Source: Petrolisthes cinctipes (Eukaryota > Arthropoda > Malacostraca > Decapoda > Porcellanidae). Taken from it: DNA of 64,000 nucleotides. A program made the position numbers and the translations under genes. Position 1 is the first letter of the stretch. Each line of letters starts with the position of its first letter. The stretch lies in the NCBI GenBank assembly GCA_033782935.1, contig JAWQEG010001314.1, positions 1,364,001 to 1,428,000 on the forward strand, given 5' to 3'. The notes under the pieces are model-generated. The model did no database searches. It had not been told where the DNA came from and saw only the letters and a program-made list of their open reading frames with translations. Of this stretch, positions 33,073 through 45,240 are shown one piece after another.

Positions 33073-34307
33073 GGTAGCAGGTTCATCCGCCTCCGTGACG
33101 ATGCGCTCCAAGTTCATTCGCCCGATAAGTTGGGGCACATCTACTCGTGGGGAAGTTGATGCGCCCCAATACCAAGTCGTTGCGCCCCAACTCGCATACA
33201 TTGGATGAACCAGCCAAATGAGGTTACTTTGGAGTACAAATATTGTCTCTCATACAAATACTATATACTATAGGTTAACCCAATTCAGTTCGGATCATTG
33301 GGTGAACGGATTTAGCCGATACTGTTGATGTGGAGCATGTCACTGTCAGTTATGAGCATGCGATATGGCGAGCCATACCAAAGGTGTATCCCACAGTGAC
33401 CATCCACGGCTGCGGATTTCACTGGGCCCAGGCAGTGTGGCGACAAGTGCAGGCCCATGGCTTGGAAGTTGATTATCGCCAAGACTGTGGTACACACAAG
33501 TTTATAAGAAAGTTGCTTGCACTCCCATACCTGCCATGTGAGGATATCAATACAACAACAATTTGACGAGCTAATTTCAAGCACAGCCCTTACCCCTAAC
33601 TTAATTACTCTTATTGCGTACATTTAAGTTAGTGTCTTACACTTAAGTTGTGTACACTTAAGTTAGTGTCTGACAGGAAAATCAAGCGCATCCAGAGAAA
33701 ATCCTATAGTACACTCCAGGCCTGTTTGTATAAATTGCTGGGATAGGTACACTAATAGAGATCTGTCGCCAATGTAACTACTTGTCGAATGTTCCTATTT
33801 TGTACCATACTAGTTTTTCCATCCTGTTTTGTCTCCTTTTATGTTTAAAATACTGTATTTGATGCAATAAAGAGGTTTTCGTGACGTATGAATATACAAT
33901 AAATACGTTTTTTTATATTAAAACTATTATTACTACATTCTATGGGTCTAATAATTTTATCTCCTAAATTGAGTTCCTTTAAAAAAGGATTTGGGGCGCA
34001 AGAACTCAATATGTCGAATATGCAATAAAGAGGTTTTCATGACGAGTATATATGCAATACAGATTTTTTTTTTATATAAATATTAAACTATTTATTATTA
34101 CATCCAATGTGTAATATTCTGTTTTTAATTGCGAGTTCGTTTATCATGATGACTAAAAGTTTTCAAACTTTGAAAAAGGGAGTTGGGGCGCAACAACTCA
34201 ATATTGAGCAGTTGGGGCACATCAACTACTGATGAAGTAGATTCGCCCCAACTTCTGGGGCGAATGGACTTGGGGCGCAACGTGACTGGGGCGGATAGAC
34301 TGTAAAC
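33073..34307 (+). mobile_element. Mutator-like element (MULE), 1235 bp, deleted
   Basis: A 9-bp duplication CTTATTGAC at 33064-33072 and 34308-34316 flanks long imperfect TIRs (33073-33200 and the complement of 34165-34307). The TIRs share ATCCGCC, AAGT(T/C)CATTCGCCC, AAGTTGGGG and TTGCGCCCCAACT. A 9-bp duplication is typical of Mutator elements. The interior contains a transposase fragment and a deletion. It inserted into the CR1/L2-like LINE. Confidence 0.88.
33321..33566 (+). pseudogene. MULE transposase fragment
   Basis: The frame encodes SYEHAIWRAIPKVYPTVTIH, GCGFHWAQAVWRQVQ and THKFIRKLLALPYLP. It resembles the C-x2-H region after the second catalytic Asp of MULE transposases (D-E-x-A-x(5)-FP-x-GCxFHxxQ). 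The catalytic Asp/Glu seems absent and both ends are deleted. Confidence 0.65.
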
Positions 34308-36600
34308 CTTATTGACAGTGCGATACGAAGGTTGGAAACAGAGATGCAAAATAGCTGTGAACATGATATGACGGAGGCGGGAAAGTGTGTGCGATGTGTA
34401 TCGATTTTGTATAATCGTGTTTTTAAAGAGGAATATGAGGCAATGTGTCCTGTAATTAAAAAGGAAATAATTGAGAAAGATCATGCACCATGGTTTAATG
34501 GTGAGATATCACGAGCTAAGGCAAAGAAGAAGAAAAAAAAAAGAAAGAGCTTGGCGTAGACAACGCACTGATATTGCTAGAAGAGATTATCAACACACAA
34601 AGAGAGAAGAAAACAGACTCATAGTACGGAGAAAGAGGCAATATTACTCTAGTAAAGTCAAGGAGGCCAGGTCAGATATGAATAAACTATATCTCATACT
34701 CAATAATTTAACTGGTAATAAAAAGAAGCCAAGGTTGCCTGAAGGATATCCTGCTGATGAAGAACTTGCAAACAAATTCTTAGAATCTTTTGACAATAAA
34801 ATAGCAACTATAGGAAGTGGTTTGAATGTGATGCATAGACATACTCAAATGTCTGAGAGCAAATTACTTAGCTTTCAAAACATCGGTATGGCCAAGATGA
34901 AAGAAATTGTACAACTAGTGAAATTAACTCATTGCGATAATGATCCGTTACCTGTATCAGATGTTATAATGAGTAAAAATGTAGACGACATTTTTAATGT
35001 GTTACTGCAAATTATCAACCTAAGTTTTGATAACAATGTTTTTCCGGAGAGTGAGAAATTGGCTATTATCAAGCCTATTGTAAAAGGTAACCTTGATCCT
35101 CAGAGTCTAAGTTCGTATAGACCAGTATCAAATCTGACCTTTTTATCGAAAGTGATTGAAAATGTGATTTTAGATCAGTTATGGCATCACTTGAATAAGG
35201 TGAAGGCTATACCTGATAGTCAGTCTGCATATAGGCAGCTATACTCAACTGAGACTGCACTATGTACTATGCACTATGTAAATGACCTAATTGTGTTAAT
35301 GGATGAAGGAAAGTGTAGTGTTCTTATTATGCTTGATTTGAGTGCTGCATTTGACACAGTAATGCATAGTATACTTCTAGATGATTTAAAGTCTATAGGT
35401 GTTGAGGGGAATGCACTGGTCTATTTGCAAAGTTATTTAAAAGATAGAACATATTGTGTACAGGTTGGGAAATCCTTTTCAAGAAATAAACCCCTGCGAA
35501 GAGGAGTCCCTCAGGGGAGTGTATTGGGTCCTATTCTCTTCTGTATCTACACTATCAAACTATCACATATACTAGAGAAACATGGTGCCAACTTCAAACT
35601 ATTTGCTGATGATACACAGTTTTATATATCTATAAATAATGTGGTGGATGCAGAGGTGAATTTGAGTGTTATTATGTCCGATATTAAGGATTGGATGAAT
35701 TTGAAACAACTCAACTTAAATCCAAGTAAAACTGAGTGTTTGGTCGTTGGAAAAAAGACCAATCTTAGAAGATTGGACATCTCAAGCTTACGAGTGCATG
35801 GTAGTACGCTGGATGTAAAATGAAAGACTTAGGAGTGCTGCTAGACGAAAATCTCTCTTTCGAAGCTCAAATTAATCAAGTGGTGAAAGTTTCTGGTTAC
35901 CATTTGAGGAACATTGCTTTTGTTAGAAAATATTTAGATCAGGATACCGTGAAGATGTTTCTTCATAACTATGTCATAAGCAGACTAGATTACTGCAATT
36001 CCCTATATTATGGTTTGCCAGACTATCGGTTAAGAAAATTGCAAAACGTAATGAACAGAGCAGCAAGATTAATTAAAGGTCTTCCATCTCGTGAGAGGAT
36101 AACCCCAGCACTCATTGACTTACATTGGTTACCAATAAAGGCGAGGATTGTTTACAAGATATGTCTTCTAACATTCCGAGCATTAAAATTTGGAAAACCG
36201 GAGTACTTGATGAATCTTTTAAGAGGTTTTCAAGTAAATACCTCAATGGGACTGAGGCATAGTGATGATCAATACAGGTTAAATGAGCCAAGGAGTAATC
36301 TGACAATGGGTTTCAGAGCGTTTGAAAGGTGTGCACCAAGGCTCTTTAATGGATTGCCATTAGATGTCCGGAACAGTGAAAATTGCACGATTTTTAAGAA
36401 AAGACTGAAAACACATCTGTTCGCTGAGTGTTACAACACGGATGATATGAGTATTACAAGTGATTATAGTGTTTAGTAATATTGAGAGAGGCCCTGCGGA
36501 GCACCATCTGCTGGTGGAGCGGGGCATAGAATATCCAACAACAAATAACAAGTAAAATTAAATCTTAAATATTCGAAACATTCTAAATAAAGCACGATGA

Positions 36601-36921
36601 AGTTCTTCTCTTTGGTCTTCTCCCTTTTCTTCATAATTATATTTATGTACAATGGACTATAACTATCAGGAATAACGTTAAATGTATTTTATATATATAT
36701 TTATTTGTGTATATCAGATTTATCTTTTATATACATCTATTTTTATATATGAAATTAGATTGCTATAAAATGTAAATATTTGTATTTTTTGCCTTTGAAT
36801 TAGCATAATGATGAAGGATTACAAATGACGTATGCGAGGAGGTGCTTATCCTGAGGCAATCCTCGCATACTGATGTGTCCTTCATTGTTCACATGAGCCA
36901 CCATCTATGACTGGAGCGAAC
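36601..36921. other. AT-rich spacer with a short inverted repeat
   Basis: CGTATGCGAGGA (36829-36840) pairs with TCCTCGCATACTG (36860-36873); otherwise featureless. Confidence 0.4.
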
Positions 36922-37127
36922 TACAATCAATTCTCATTTTACACTTGTATATTGGGTGTGTAATGTAGTGTGTGTAATGAAACTGTGTACAGAAAATCCT
37001 CATGGTACAGTACACTTGTATATAGGGTGTGTGATATAGTGTACGATAAGTATTTACAGTACATACATTCATTACACACACACAATTTCACATACATAAT
37101 GCCAGTGTAAAATGAGAATTGACTATA
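36922..37127. mobile_element. MITE family A, copy 2
   Basis: TACAATCAATTCTCATTTTA at the left and AATGAGAATTGACTATA at the right are TIRs with TA borders; the body matches 4299-4505. Confidence 0.8.
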
Positions 37128-39100
37128 CTGGGTTGGCATATTTGTTTACATTTATGTCATCCTGGGGTCGCAAGGTTATGGATGCTGGAGTTGCAAGCCT
37201 AATACCCCCATCAAGGGTAATTTATATGTAAAAGCGAGATTTTTGTCCCCTTAATTTAATATTACTATTTTACTTTACTCTGAGAGGAAAACAAAAACCC
37301 ACTGCCTTTAACAAAACAAAAAGCCACCAGTGTATGCTACTACTCTATCCTATATAGCTGGATCAATCCGGTCTGGAAAACAAGAGACGGATGAGGAACA
37401 GGACTTGCCTTGCGAATACCAAAAATAAATCATACAAAGGACAAGTCCAGATCCTCTCCAGTACTGGGTAAACTCTGCCACCACCAGACCAAAGTCGATC
37501 AGAGGAACCAAGTGAACACACACTGGAAGGGTAGCGTAGCGTTAGCTTATTTAGGCTCGTGAGTAAGCAACCTAGACTAAGATTTTAACGGGGGTACGAT
37601 CAGTGTTGTGAATTGAGAACCAATATCTATATAGGAACACTTTCTATTTGTTATATCGGTGACTGAAATACTCAACTAATCATTTATATAATAAGAATAC
37701 AGTAATATTTCCCCCTCTCTTGTCAATATTTCCTACTTCCCGTTCTGTCACCTAGGACAGGAAGAATTCCGTGTCTCGCTAGTTGACAGATCTAAACACT
37801 CTTAAATCCATATACCAAAAACAATGACCACAATATTTCAAAAAAATTACATCCTAAACATCAATATCCTACATCGTAACATCAATATCCTAATACATCC
37901 TAACATCAATATCCTAATAATATTTTTCGAATTGTGAATTGCCATTTGTAATTGTTAATTGAAATCATATTATTCGAATTGTGAATTGCCAGCAATTATT
38001 ATTAGTATTATTCACCACATGTGTGTCAAGTTGCTCAAGGGAATGTTACCAAATCAATAAGGCTTCTTCACCCAGCTGTTGTCACCAAAGCCAGAAACAG
38101 AATGAGAGCAAATATACCTTAGTTACTATGTCCTTACGTGAACACACAATATTCTTCAGTTATTTAAATTCAATCACTGGACTAACTGATTCACTACTCA
38201 CAATATTCACAATACAATATATATATATATAACGAGAGCTAGTTTGAGCTCTTACCTGTTATCACCAAAGCCAGAAACAGAATGAGAAGGAAATACTGAA
38301 GGCTACTCCCTCTTCACTTCTCCTTCCACCTCCACTTGTTAAACAAAGTAGTGCCTCGTATTTCATGTCCTAGCATTTTCATCAGTTCACCCTTACTGGT
38401 GTATATTTAGTTACATACCACAATTTAAACATATTCCTGTACTCAAATACATTGTCTTCTTCCCTGGGTAAAAACCCTAGTAGACCATCCTACTAAAATA
38501 ATTTCTCTAAGTAAGTTACAGTTAAAATGCAGGTACCATCATAGGAGTGTTAGGTTCGTTATTATACATTATAATTATAATTGCAGGTTATTCCCTGTAT
38601 CCCATTAATACCCTTCATTCACTTAATCAACCCGTATTTTTCTATCCCTATCAATCTACCTAAGTTCAATTATTCCTCCATTTCACTTATTTACGTAACT
38701 ATAATAATCATTTCTATTGTTCTCACATAACATCTAACTATAATTATCATTTGTACTTTTCATCATATTAACATTTTCAGAAGAAGCGCACCACCGAGAT
38801 TAGGCTATTCGTCATTGATAATCTCGACCTGGCTATACTCCCTACAATCTTATACTAAAAGCCTACCCTAATACCCGTAAATATTCTAAATAACAATATA
38901 TATAAAAATAGGGGTGTTACATCTATTAACCAAAAAAAATTTACTTTCATTCTTGATGCAACACTCGTGTTTTCTGGTGGTTCTAACTAGTTTTGTGGCA
39001 TTTAGCAAAAGTTTAGCACTCTGTTAATAAAGATAGTTAGTTGTCATTTTCTTCTATATCCCTAGTTAGGTACAATACAGTAGGTGTCTGTGCCTATTGA
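37128..39100. other. Intergenic AT-rich region with direct repeats; no gene seen
   Basis: A tandem motif CATCAATATCCTA occurs at 37858-37912. CACCAAAGCCAGAAACAGAA with TGAGA occurs twice, at about 38084 and 38263. A retroviral-type LTR (TGTTGTGAATTG at 37602 to GGTGTTACA near 38918) was considered, but no second LTR, primer-binding site or duplication supports it. Confidence 0.4.
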
Positions 39101-39539
39101 TTCACAACAGCTTTGCTTGTATGCACGGGGTGAATCCCCCCACTGATCGCTCTGGGGTCAGGATAACCTGAGACACGGCCACTTCATAGTGTCTTGAGAG
39201 GTTGTTGTGAATCTAAATTTCCTCTCTGGGGTAGCATTTCTTTCCCTTGTTTTCCCGGCGCGATGAACACTTAGTGAGTCATGATGGAACCCCCTCCCGC
39301 CACTTCCCCAATTGGAGGAAGGGGTCCTGACCCGGCTCAACCCTCAATACGGCCTAAAATCGCTAGGTTTGTGACGATTTGCGCATCTGGGACAACTCCC
39401 ATAACAAGTGTCAACCCCTTCATTATTAAGAAGGGGATTGACTATTGAGTTCCTCCAACCCTGGGTGATAACAACCTTTCCTATTTCAGGAGAAACTGCG
39501 ATAGTGTCTATTTCGCCTACCAGATAAATTAGTCCATTA

Positions 39540-40490
39540 CCATTTTTCTCTAGTAATGTAGATAAGTTCCAGCTCCTTCATCACCAAACAAGTGAAATGA
39601 GCTTTAATATTAATTCTCATATGTTTGAGTGTCATAAGTTGCCAAAGGTGTGAAGTCTTTAGGCTAGCATTGACAGTGTTTGACCTTGTGCCATTCATAA
39701 CAGCAGGCAGGATCTGGCGGAAATCTCCACAAAGGATTGTAGGAATACCTACCTCCCATGGGTTTTTGAACTCGTATATGTCCTTCAGTGTGTAGTCTAA
39801 GGCTTCATAGCAACAGCTAAAAAACGCTTCATGCTGCATGATGGCTGTTTTCTATAGATGTCTGTCAAGAGGAAATTTGAACGTGGTGTGCAGTGTTTGC
39901 CCTGCCTGTAGTAATGTTGCGGCGATATCACTGGCTGCAGGGGCTATAACAATCTTGCCTGTTGAGTGTAATTTTGTTACGATTGTGTTAATTAATTAAA
40001 AAAAAATCCTTGTTTCTCCTGGCGCATCTAGGAAGATATTGTTGTAATTTTTGTTGCCGTCCCTGATCTTACCGTGCAGCACCAGGTTAAAAATTGCTTT
40101 GTAGACCTCTCGCTGATCATCCGTCAGGTGTTCTTCAAGAGTTTCAGATATTACTTTACAGCCAAATGCTCTTTATCATACTCTACCTCTCTAAAATACT
40201 ATCTTGAAAGGATTTATTCTGTGCCCCTTTCGGGGGTTGGTAGGTCATATAAACTAATATGTTGGCTCCCCATCTTGATCACCTTGACTTTAAGAGAACA
40301 AAGTGCAAGATTGTAGGTTTTATCGTTGATAGCAGCATCTGGCCTACCAACATTATGATGATGCTGTACCAGGAAGTCTTCAGAGAGTATGTCAAGGACC
40401 TGGTGCCATAGTGTGCATGGATTACTTTGATGGAGACTGGCAAACGTCTGCCTCTTCCATAGCAAGATGGAGGTGCCAGGGGGGGGGGGG
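39540..40490 (-). pseudogene. Helitron-type (Pif1-like) DNA helicase remnant
   Basis: Reading right to left, 40465-40214 holds PCTLWHQVLDIL, GRPDAAINDK and NLALCSLKVKV. Then comes LTDDQREVYKAIFNLVLHGK, a degraded Walker A (IFLDAPGETRI where DAPGGTGKT is expected), IVIAPAASDIAATLLQAGQT, then EALDYTLKDIYEF and PTILCGDFRQILPAVMNGTR (Walker B region), and VNASLKTSHLW. This order is that of Helitron Rep-helicase proteins. Several frame changes and the damaged Walker A show it is dead. No Rep domain or TC/CTRR ends were found. Confidence 0.78.
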
Positions 40491-40689
40491 GGGGTTTAAG
40501 CCCACGAAACTGGTGTAGGTGTGCGGACTAGACTTGACGGGTTAGGGTTGGCTAGTATTTTATAATACAAAGTGGAGTTTGTATTTACTGTATATAATTA
40601 TGTTTGCACGCAAAAACTAAGCATCGCACAGCAAAACTAAAGACATTTTTGAAATAAAGAACAACACATTGATTTTGCAGCACCTAATA

Positions 40690-40795
40690 ATAATAATTAA
40701 GGGGGTTGAGTTGACATAAGGTGTTGTTTGATTATATTTCGATATGATAGTGATTTATTTGTATGATAGAAGGAAAGCGTTGCAGGACAAATCTT
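40690..40795. mobile_element. MITE family B, decayed copy
   Basis: AAGGGGGTTGAGTTGACATA, GATTATATTTCGAT and GATAGAAGGAAAGCGT correspond to the middle and right end of 4626-4839. Confidence 0.5.
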
Positions 40796-41211
40796 TACTA
40801 CACACCACTTAGAAATCGCGTATTATGTGTGTGGATGCTCGTGTGTTTGAGTGTCTGGGTGAGGGTAATTCCAGGTAGCCTACTATAACCATTAATACAT
40901 AAGGATGGGTGGTCCAGGGTAATTCCAGGTTACCTATAAACAAATTTAATACATAGGTGAGAAGGAAGGTACAATTGCCAGCACTTCCACCTGTCACAAG
41001 GATATCTGCTTCCCCGTACATGTGGCACCAGTGTGATTGTTTACGTTGTAGTTTTATGGCATGAATGGGAGTGGCAGTAACCTCTTTATAAAGACAACTT
41101 CACCATGGCGAGAATTCCCATGTCATTGCATATACTGTATTTATTTATAGCATCAAATCATTGCATTCAATACGTATATAGCACGAAAAATATAGAAATA
41201 AAAGTCAAATA
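40796..41211. other. Intergenic stretch, no gene seen
   Basis: Two near-copies of GGGTAATTCCAGGTTACCTA-type text (40862 and 40918) are the only structure noticed. Confidence 0.4.
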
Positions 41212-41357
41212 GCTATTTAATATAGCAAAAGGTTGGTGGCGAATGGTCGAGCAAGAGGGTAGTCCAGTTGTGTTACGAAGCTGCCTGGTTTAGTGAATCC
41301 TTCGAGACTTGCTCGAGTCATTCATGAATGGCTGATTAAATGGATCTCAATTGTATT
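41212..41357 (+). repeat. 146-bp direct repeat, copy 1 (flanks the left inverted arm)
   Basis: Begins GCTATTTAATATAGCAAAAG and ends TGGATCTCAATTGTATT. A second copy of identical length and a few substitutions lies at 44158-44303. A box A-like TGGCGAATGG and box B-like CCTTCGA are present, so a SINE origin is possible but weak. Confidence 0.9.
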
Positions 41358-41369
41358 TGGAGTAATTTA

Positions 41370-41500
41370 TTCCACCAAACAATTCCAAACAACAGGCCAT
41401 CTATATTTAGATAACGTGGTCCAGTTTCCTGGCATAGTTTGGAGGAATCAAGAGGCTCCAATGTTCCAAAATGACATTACCTCCTTAAGTGCAGTCTGTT
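41370..41500 (-). repeat. Interspersed repeat family R, copy 4
   Basis: ATTCCAAACAACAGGCCATC and CAGTTTCCTGGCATAGTTTG plus GAGGAATCAAGAGGCTCC match the family at 23598-23755. Confidence 0.65.
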
Positions 41501-41938
41501 TTAGTTCAGTGCAGGACTTTTAATCTCCCCACTTTGGGGATAATTGTTCTGAAGGTTAAGAAGACTGCCCTAGGCCTGTTAAGACCCTATAGGACGAGGA
41601 ACAAGGAGATAATCATAGAGATGAAGGACACAAAGCACGAACGAAACAGAAAGGAAGGATGAAAAGTTGAAAATCTTAATACGTGTAGCTGGGTTCGGAA
41701 GGGGTCCCATGACCCTTAAGTATTACGAAAAGGCGATACTCCATACGGATTTTGGAAAGATAAACCCAGAAGACCGTTCTCCTCGCTTGTTTTTGACATG
41801 TTTGACACGGTGTGGTAGGCCCAATCAACACAAGCATAATTTAAGGCCGTCCACACGATCGAGCACTGCTCTACGGGCATACACTGTTACGAAAACCCAT
41901 TCCAGTAAACAAGTTTGGTAGGTGTGTGGCGAGCATAA

Positions 41939-42558
41939 AGCGAGTATCACACGAGCACTTTTTTCTGCGACATCGTGTCGTGCGACACCATTTTCGACGA
42001 CATGTCGCGGGAAACGGGAGATTTCGGACGACGAGGTGTCCACGGAAACTATCGAAAACTGTCGGGGATTTCCTGCGACAGGGAGAAAGTCGTTGAAAGT
42101 CTATAGAGAATAATATTGTATGCAATATATTATTATGGCATATTATGATTTAAGTAGTGTTAGGTATCATTATTTGAATATAGAAATTGTATTCCTAGAT
42201 CTTATATATTATATACGCCAAATTTAACTGTTAAATATGAGCATGTTCTGGAACATTGATTTGATTTCGGGGTTTGTTTACGTTTCTGCTTTCGCCTGCC
42301 GCCTGGTCCAAACCTCTTTCCCCTTCTTCTTCCAAAACAATTGTACATGCTCCAACAGTTAAAATTGCTCGGTTAATGGCGTCCATCCTTGGGGATTTCG
42401 CTTTTGTGACAGTGTTTTGGTAGTCCCGCGTGGTGTCGTCGGTCGTCGTTGTTGTCTTTCTTGAGAATTTGCCGTGTGCCATTGTTTCCCGCGACATGTC
42501 GAAAATGGTGTCGCAGGACACGATGTCGCAGGAAAAGAGCGACCGTGTGATACGGCCT
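41939..42558. mobile_element. PIF/Harbinger-like MITE (left-arm copy)
   Basis: Ends AGCGAGTATCACACGAGCAC and, complemented, AGGCCGTATCACACGGTCGC are TIRs followed by CTTTT(T/C)C. The flanks are TAA and TTA. Subterminal ACATGTCGCGGGAAAC motifs occur in both halves. The end sequence resembles 20276-20778. The interior frame INRAILTVGACTIVLEEEGE is reminiscent of the N-terminus of Harbinger transposases. Confidence 0.7.
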
Positions 42559-43228
42559 TTACAGCGTGGAGACAGCCAGGAAATGAATCATCTGGTAACA
42601 CTGCAAAGAAGAGAGAGAAATATGCTCGTTCCGTAGTGCTCGATCGTATAAACAGACAAAAGCGAGTTTGTTTGTTTTTTTACCGTCCAGTGTTATTCAC
42701 CTGCTTCTGGCTCGCTTCTGTCTGGTGTATGCTCAGACAGTGTCTCTTTGTGTTGATGCGCCTTTAGAAAGAGGTCGGGTGTATGTGATTACTGTAGTCA
42801 GAAGGAATATTAAAATGTCATGAATCAGAAAGAGACAAAACCGAGTAGGATTTGGTAGAGGATGCCAATTCCCTCACTTGTGGATAGGCTCAAACCAGAC
42901 CAGAGGATGTAATATGATGTGTGTGTAAATGTCCCTCCTGAATTATAACACACGATTTACAGGTAGAATTTAACTGTCCATAATGAGAACCTTGCGTTCA
43001 AGTATCAGTGACATTTTAGTGACAAATGTTTTATTACCTCAACCTATATTTTTTCTCCATTAAATTATTCGCCATCATTTTGGGTGACTTAGTAATCCAC
43101 TGTAAATATAAACAAATAGATAAATACATTCAGTAAGGAAAACAAATTTATTAAACAGTTCTTTATATTTACATTCAGTAAGGAAAACAAATTGATTAAA
43201 CAGTTCTTTATATTTATTTTTTAATGTC

Positions 43229-43620
43229 TCAATAATGGGTCCATCCACCTTGTTTCTCTATTACCTCACGTAGTCTCTCAGGCATAGAGGACACTATACT
43301 TCTCACAAGGTGTGGTTTGTTGCAGTATCCTTCCCACACGCGATTAACGTGAGCCATCAACATATCTGCTGTTCTCTCTTGCTCTGCCTCCCATGTATTA
43401 ACCATATTTGCCCAAATATTTTCTATCGGGTTGCAATCACAACCTTTACTGGGCCATTCCAACATTTGTAGGTTTTCTTGACCAGCGAACCACTCCCGAA
43501 CTGCTCGTGCCGTGTGAACTGGGCAACGATCTTTGACAAATATGATAGGGCCAGCAGGAAAGGGGGAAAGGGGAAGTTCCTTTCTTGTAGGGAAGGGAGA
43601 TATTAATCCTGCAGTATCCT
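43229..43620 (-). pseudogene. Tc1/mariner transposase C-terminal part (left-arm copy)
   Basis: The frame reads MLEWPSKGCDCNPIENIWAN and continues to the C-terminus. NPIEN is the third catalytic block of Tc1-like DDE transposases. Text to the right (VKDRCPVHTARAVREWF) contains the second Asp block, after a stop and frameshift shared with the right arm. Confidence 0.8.
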
Positions 43621-44157
43621 CAAGTATGCCTGAGCCGTAAACCGTCCCTCCAGTCTCGTGACATCACCTACACCATATATGGAGATCCATCCCCATACAT
43701 TGCACACTACGTGGCCACTCCTCGTCTCCTCAAATATGTGGGGACGCTCATACCTAGAAATATATAAAGTATTAGTTTATATGGGTGGGTAAAACTACAG
43801 TAAGAAGATCAGGTTGTGTCTTTTGCCTGTAAAATTGGTAATCAGCAATTTGGAATTAATGGAAGATAAGATTAATTATATTTTGACAAGTTAACAGATC
43901 CACGTTGTGTGTGTGTGTGTGTGTTCACAGATATGGAGATGCCATATTTTATTAAAAATTAATATTTAACTAAGAATTATTACCTATATTGTAAAGTATG
44001 CAGCAGATTGTTAATGACGGACTAGTAAAATACATTTAGTGCTTCCAAAAGCTAGATTTATTCAGTTTGCTAGACCCCTTGTTTTCTTATCAGAGTTGCT
44101 GTCTTTGAAGACATAAAATAATACCTGGTGTTATCCATCCTCCATGGTGTTATCCAT

Positions 44158-44324
44158 GCTATTTAATATAGCAAAAGGTTGGTGGCGAATGGTCGAGCAG
44201 GAGGGTAGTCCAGTTGTGTTACGAAGCTGCCTGGTTTAGTGAATCCTTCGAAACTTGCTCGAGTCATTCATGAATGGCTGGTTAAATGGATCTCAATTGT
44301 ATTATAAAAAAAAAAAAAAAAAAA
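44158..44324 (+). repeat. 146-bp direct repeat, copy 2, ending in poly-A
   Basis: Matches 41212-41357. After ATT at 44303 it runs into an A-tract of about 20 (44305-44324). Immediately before it, TGGTGTTATCCAT is present twice (44126-44138 and 44145-44157). Confidence 0.85.
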
Positions 44325-45000
44325 CATATATTGGGAAGCACAATACATGGTGTTGGATTTGTGATCTCTCTTTTAGGCGTCAATTTTTCTATTTTATGCA
44401 TAAAATCTATCTCCCTATAGTAACATGCTTATAACTAAGAATATTATGCATAAAAAAGTAAGGTTTCTATATGTTTCTAAAAGGTATGCAAAACATTAGT
44501 ATGCTGATGCTCGTGTGTTTCCCTGATGTCAGTTGAACTGTTAGGCATTCATTAATTGCTGTGGTTGGACGCTGATAATGAACTGTCGATTAGCCTGTGT
44601 CTACAGTACTTAACCCGCTTATTGTTTCTTTGTGTCCGTAATAATATATATTATTTATAGTATGATTTCCCGTTACTATTTTAATGGCAATAGTAGTAAG
44701 TAAGTCAAAGAAACAATTAATAACCAACCGAGTTGCCCTCATTTAAATTCCACACTTACCGTTCGGTTATCTTTCCCAACGTAACACTGCTTCATGGTTA
44801 ATACAAACATGTGTTATCTTTTCAGTCTCTACTTCACTCTTTCCTATACGATTATGACAAAGGTCACAGAAACAATATTAGTGTGTAACAGGTGGGAAGA
44901 TGGTGTAATTACTGACGTCATCATCGCAGGAACAAATCATACAATCTCTTGCGGGAACCAAGAGTCAACCATAGATAAACCGAGGTGTTGACAGAACCCC
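44325..45000. other. Loop region upstream of the transposase: no gene seen
   Basis: AT-rich; it may contain the original 5' end of the Tc1-type element, but no TIR was recognised. Confidence 0.4.
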
Positions 45001-45240
45001 ACAGCTTTCACGAGAGCATATCTGGTTTTCCTTTCATCATGAACAGGCGAGATAGTCAAATGCTCTACGAGGGCAGCAGATTGTCGGCCTCCGAGAAGGT
45101 GGACACAGTATTCGAGCTATTGTCATCCATCTTGCTATTTCACCTACAACAGTTGCTAAGTGGATTAGACGATGGGAAGAAAGTGAAGATCTTACTGACT
45201 TGCGTAAGTACTACAAAGATACTTGCTGTATATGTATTTA

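Larger units (their letters stand above)
32985..36600 (+). pseudogene. CR1/L2-like LINE, 5'-truncated, split by a Mutator-like element
   Basis: Before the insertion the frame reads ISFRVKKYFDPETLID and directly after it SAIRRLETEMQNSCEHDM, so ORF2 is continuous once 33073-34316 is set aside. The RT (34471-35820) has LSSYRPVSNLTFLSKVIEN, LIMLDLSAAFDTVMH, PLRRGVPQGSVLGPILF and the catalytic FKLFADDTQFY. The C-terminal domain (35820-36476) begins MKDLGVLLDENLSFEAQI and includes YVISRLDYCNSLYYGL. Two one-base lesions at A-runs (34535-34547 and 35817-35820) break the frame. The 5' end is truncated in the RT-proximal linker, as is common for LINE insertions. Confidence 0.85.
41771..44144 (-). repeat. 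Left arm of a 2.4-kb inverted duplication
   Basis: From AGACCGTTCTCCTCGCTTGT to GGTGTTATCCATCCTCCA the arm is the near-identical complement of 49827-52218. It contains a complete copy of a PIF/Harbinger-like MITE (41939-42558) and the 3' part of a decayed Tc1-type transposase. Differences are sparse substitutions plus about 19-26 extra bases in the right arm near 50200. Shared stop and frameshift lesions show the duplication came after the transposase died. Confidence 0.92.

Noticed and set aside
37602..38918. Solo LTR starting TGTTGTGAATTG and ending GGTGTTACA
   Set aside because: TG..CA ends alone are too weak; no target duplication, second LTR, primer-binding site or gag-pol text was seen.
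39110..39345. A gene for the 60-aa ORF MSRVRTPSSNWGSGGRG at 39158-39340 (minus)
   Set aside because: The text looks like an in-frame translation of a non-coding dispersed repeat; no start context or neighbouring exon supports it.
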